This document shows positions 63,848-64,000 of a stretch of 64,000 nucleotides of DNA, piece by piece. The notes under the pieces are model-generated. The model saw only the letters and a program-made list of their open reading frames with translations. It searched no databases and was not told the DNA's origin. Every line of letters starts with the position of its first letter. Within the stretch, counting starts at the first letter, position 1. The position numbers and the translations under genes are program-made. This DNA is from SSF14 sp037045585 (GTDB lineage: Bacteria; Actinomycetota; Acidimicrobiia; Acidimicrobiales; Microtrichaceae): positions 62,001-126,000 of the forward strand of contig JBAOIR010000021.1 of NCBI GenBank assembly GCA_037045585.1, given 5' to 3'.

Positions 63848-64000
63848 AAATATAAAGAATATTGTTACGAACTGGTTTTCCAAACCCTGGTACCCAATCG
63901 CAATCAGCGCCTATCCCGTTTTAGCCTTGCTCTCCGCAAACATCGGACAAGTTCGGTCAGACTCAGCGATTCGTCCTTTAGTGATTTCGATCGCATTTGG
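63837..64000 (+). CDS. Membrane protein, 5' end only
   Basis: ATG 63837 overlaps the preceding stop by 11 bp. The first 54 codons include one hydrophobic segment (YPIAISAYPVLALLSA) and run off the window. Large membrane proteins with a similar start occur in surface-polymer loci; no family can be given. Confidence 0.55.
   Translation, partial: MNLKNIKNIVTNWFSKPWYPIAISAYPVLALLSANIGQVRSDSAIRPLVISIAF

Noticed and set aside
1..64000. Prophage or IS element
   Set aside because: No integrase, transposase, terminase, capsid or other phage/IS gene was found anywhere in the window.

Overview
This window is two unlike pieces of DNA joined at about position 39,300. The left piece (1 to ~39,300) is strongly GC-rich. 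Its gene content is that of a high-GC actinobacterium, most likely from the Acidimicrobiia: a GlnR-like regulator beside GSI and GSII glutamine synthetases, CrgA next to a PabA/TrpG amidotransferase, DUF2786 with a TIGR04338 metallopeptidase, DrrA/DrrB-type ABC transport and F420/FMN split-barrel proteins. The right piece (~39,304 to 64,000) is much AT-richer. It has Thr/Pro-rich lipoproteins, many sulfotransferases and abundant palindromic intergenic repeats, a combination typical of Chloroflexota of the Anaerolineae type. Codon use, repeats and gene families all change at one point between genes, so the simplest reading is a chimeric metagenomic contig; a large horizontal transfer is possible but less likely. 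At least thirteen apparent single-base frameshifts, many in homopolymers, lie on both sides of the join. They suggest an uncorrected long-read assembly rather than real gene death.

Left piece. 1-3.7 kb is a nitrogen-assimilation block: an operon glnA-glnR read leftwards and glnII read rightwards, with four 11-bp-spaced GlnR-box-like half-sites between them. nadE follows. 5.4-8.6 kb is a tightly overlapping operon of a MauE-like membrane protein, a Tat-exported Cys-rich MauA-like protein with two C-terminal repeats, a MauD-like thioredoxin and a small unknown protein. It looks like a methylamine-dehydrogenase maturation system that has acquired another job. 8.5-12.2 kb holds a polytopic membrane protein, pabA/trpG, crgA, a zinc-ribbon membrane protein and a thiolase, and 12.3-17.5 kb a FadD-type acyl-CoA ligase, a GT4 glycosyltransferase, GNAT, DUF983 and an SDR. 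17.5-25.3 kb carries a phosphoribosyltransferase/TIGR04338/DUF2786 operon, DrrAB-type transporter, DUF4230, a secreted GH5 glycosidase with an SDR, and an alpha/beta hydrolase. 25.4-39.2 kb carries RecQ, an ECF sigma/anti-sigma pair, a secreted protein, NUDIX, PhoD, two MFS transporters, an AraC/VOC/PPOX cluster, a short UvrA paralogue and tRNA-Ala(TGC).

Right piece. This is a cell-surface glycan locus. It encodes a PAPS synthetase (sat-cysC fusion), three sulfotransferases, nonulosonic-acid-type enzymes (a NeuB without its usual C-terminal domain, a NeuA fused to a KdsC-like phosphatase, a second NeuA-like protein), a Gfo/Idh oxidoreductase, an SDR, a YhcH-type sugar anomerase homologue, glycosyltransferases, a capsule-synthesis-type protein and three polytopic glycosyltransferase-like membrane proteins. 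Together they suggest synthesis and sulfation of a sialic-acid-like surface polymer. The piece is also full of structured repeats: accgcagag/accacaaag-type inverted repeats between genes, a double-hairpin palindrome sitting in frame inside two unrelated proteins, an inverted-repeat-flanked four-helix-bundle gene, and a possible structured RNA with a tRNA-like T arm.
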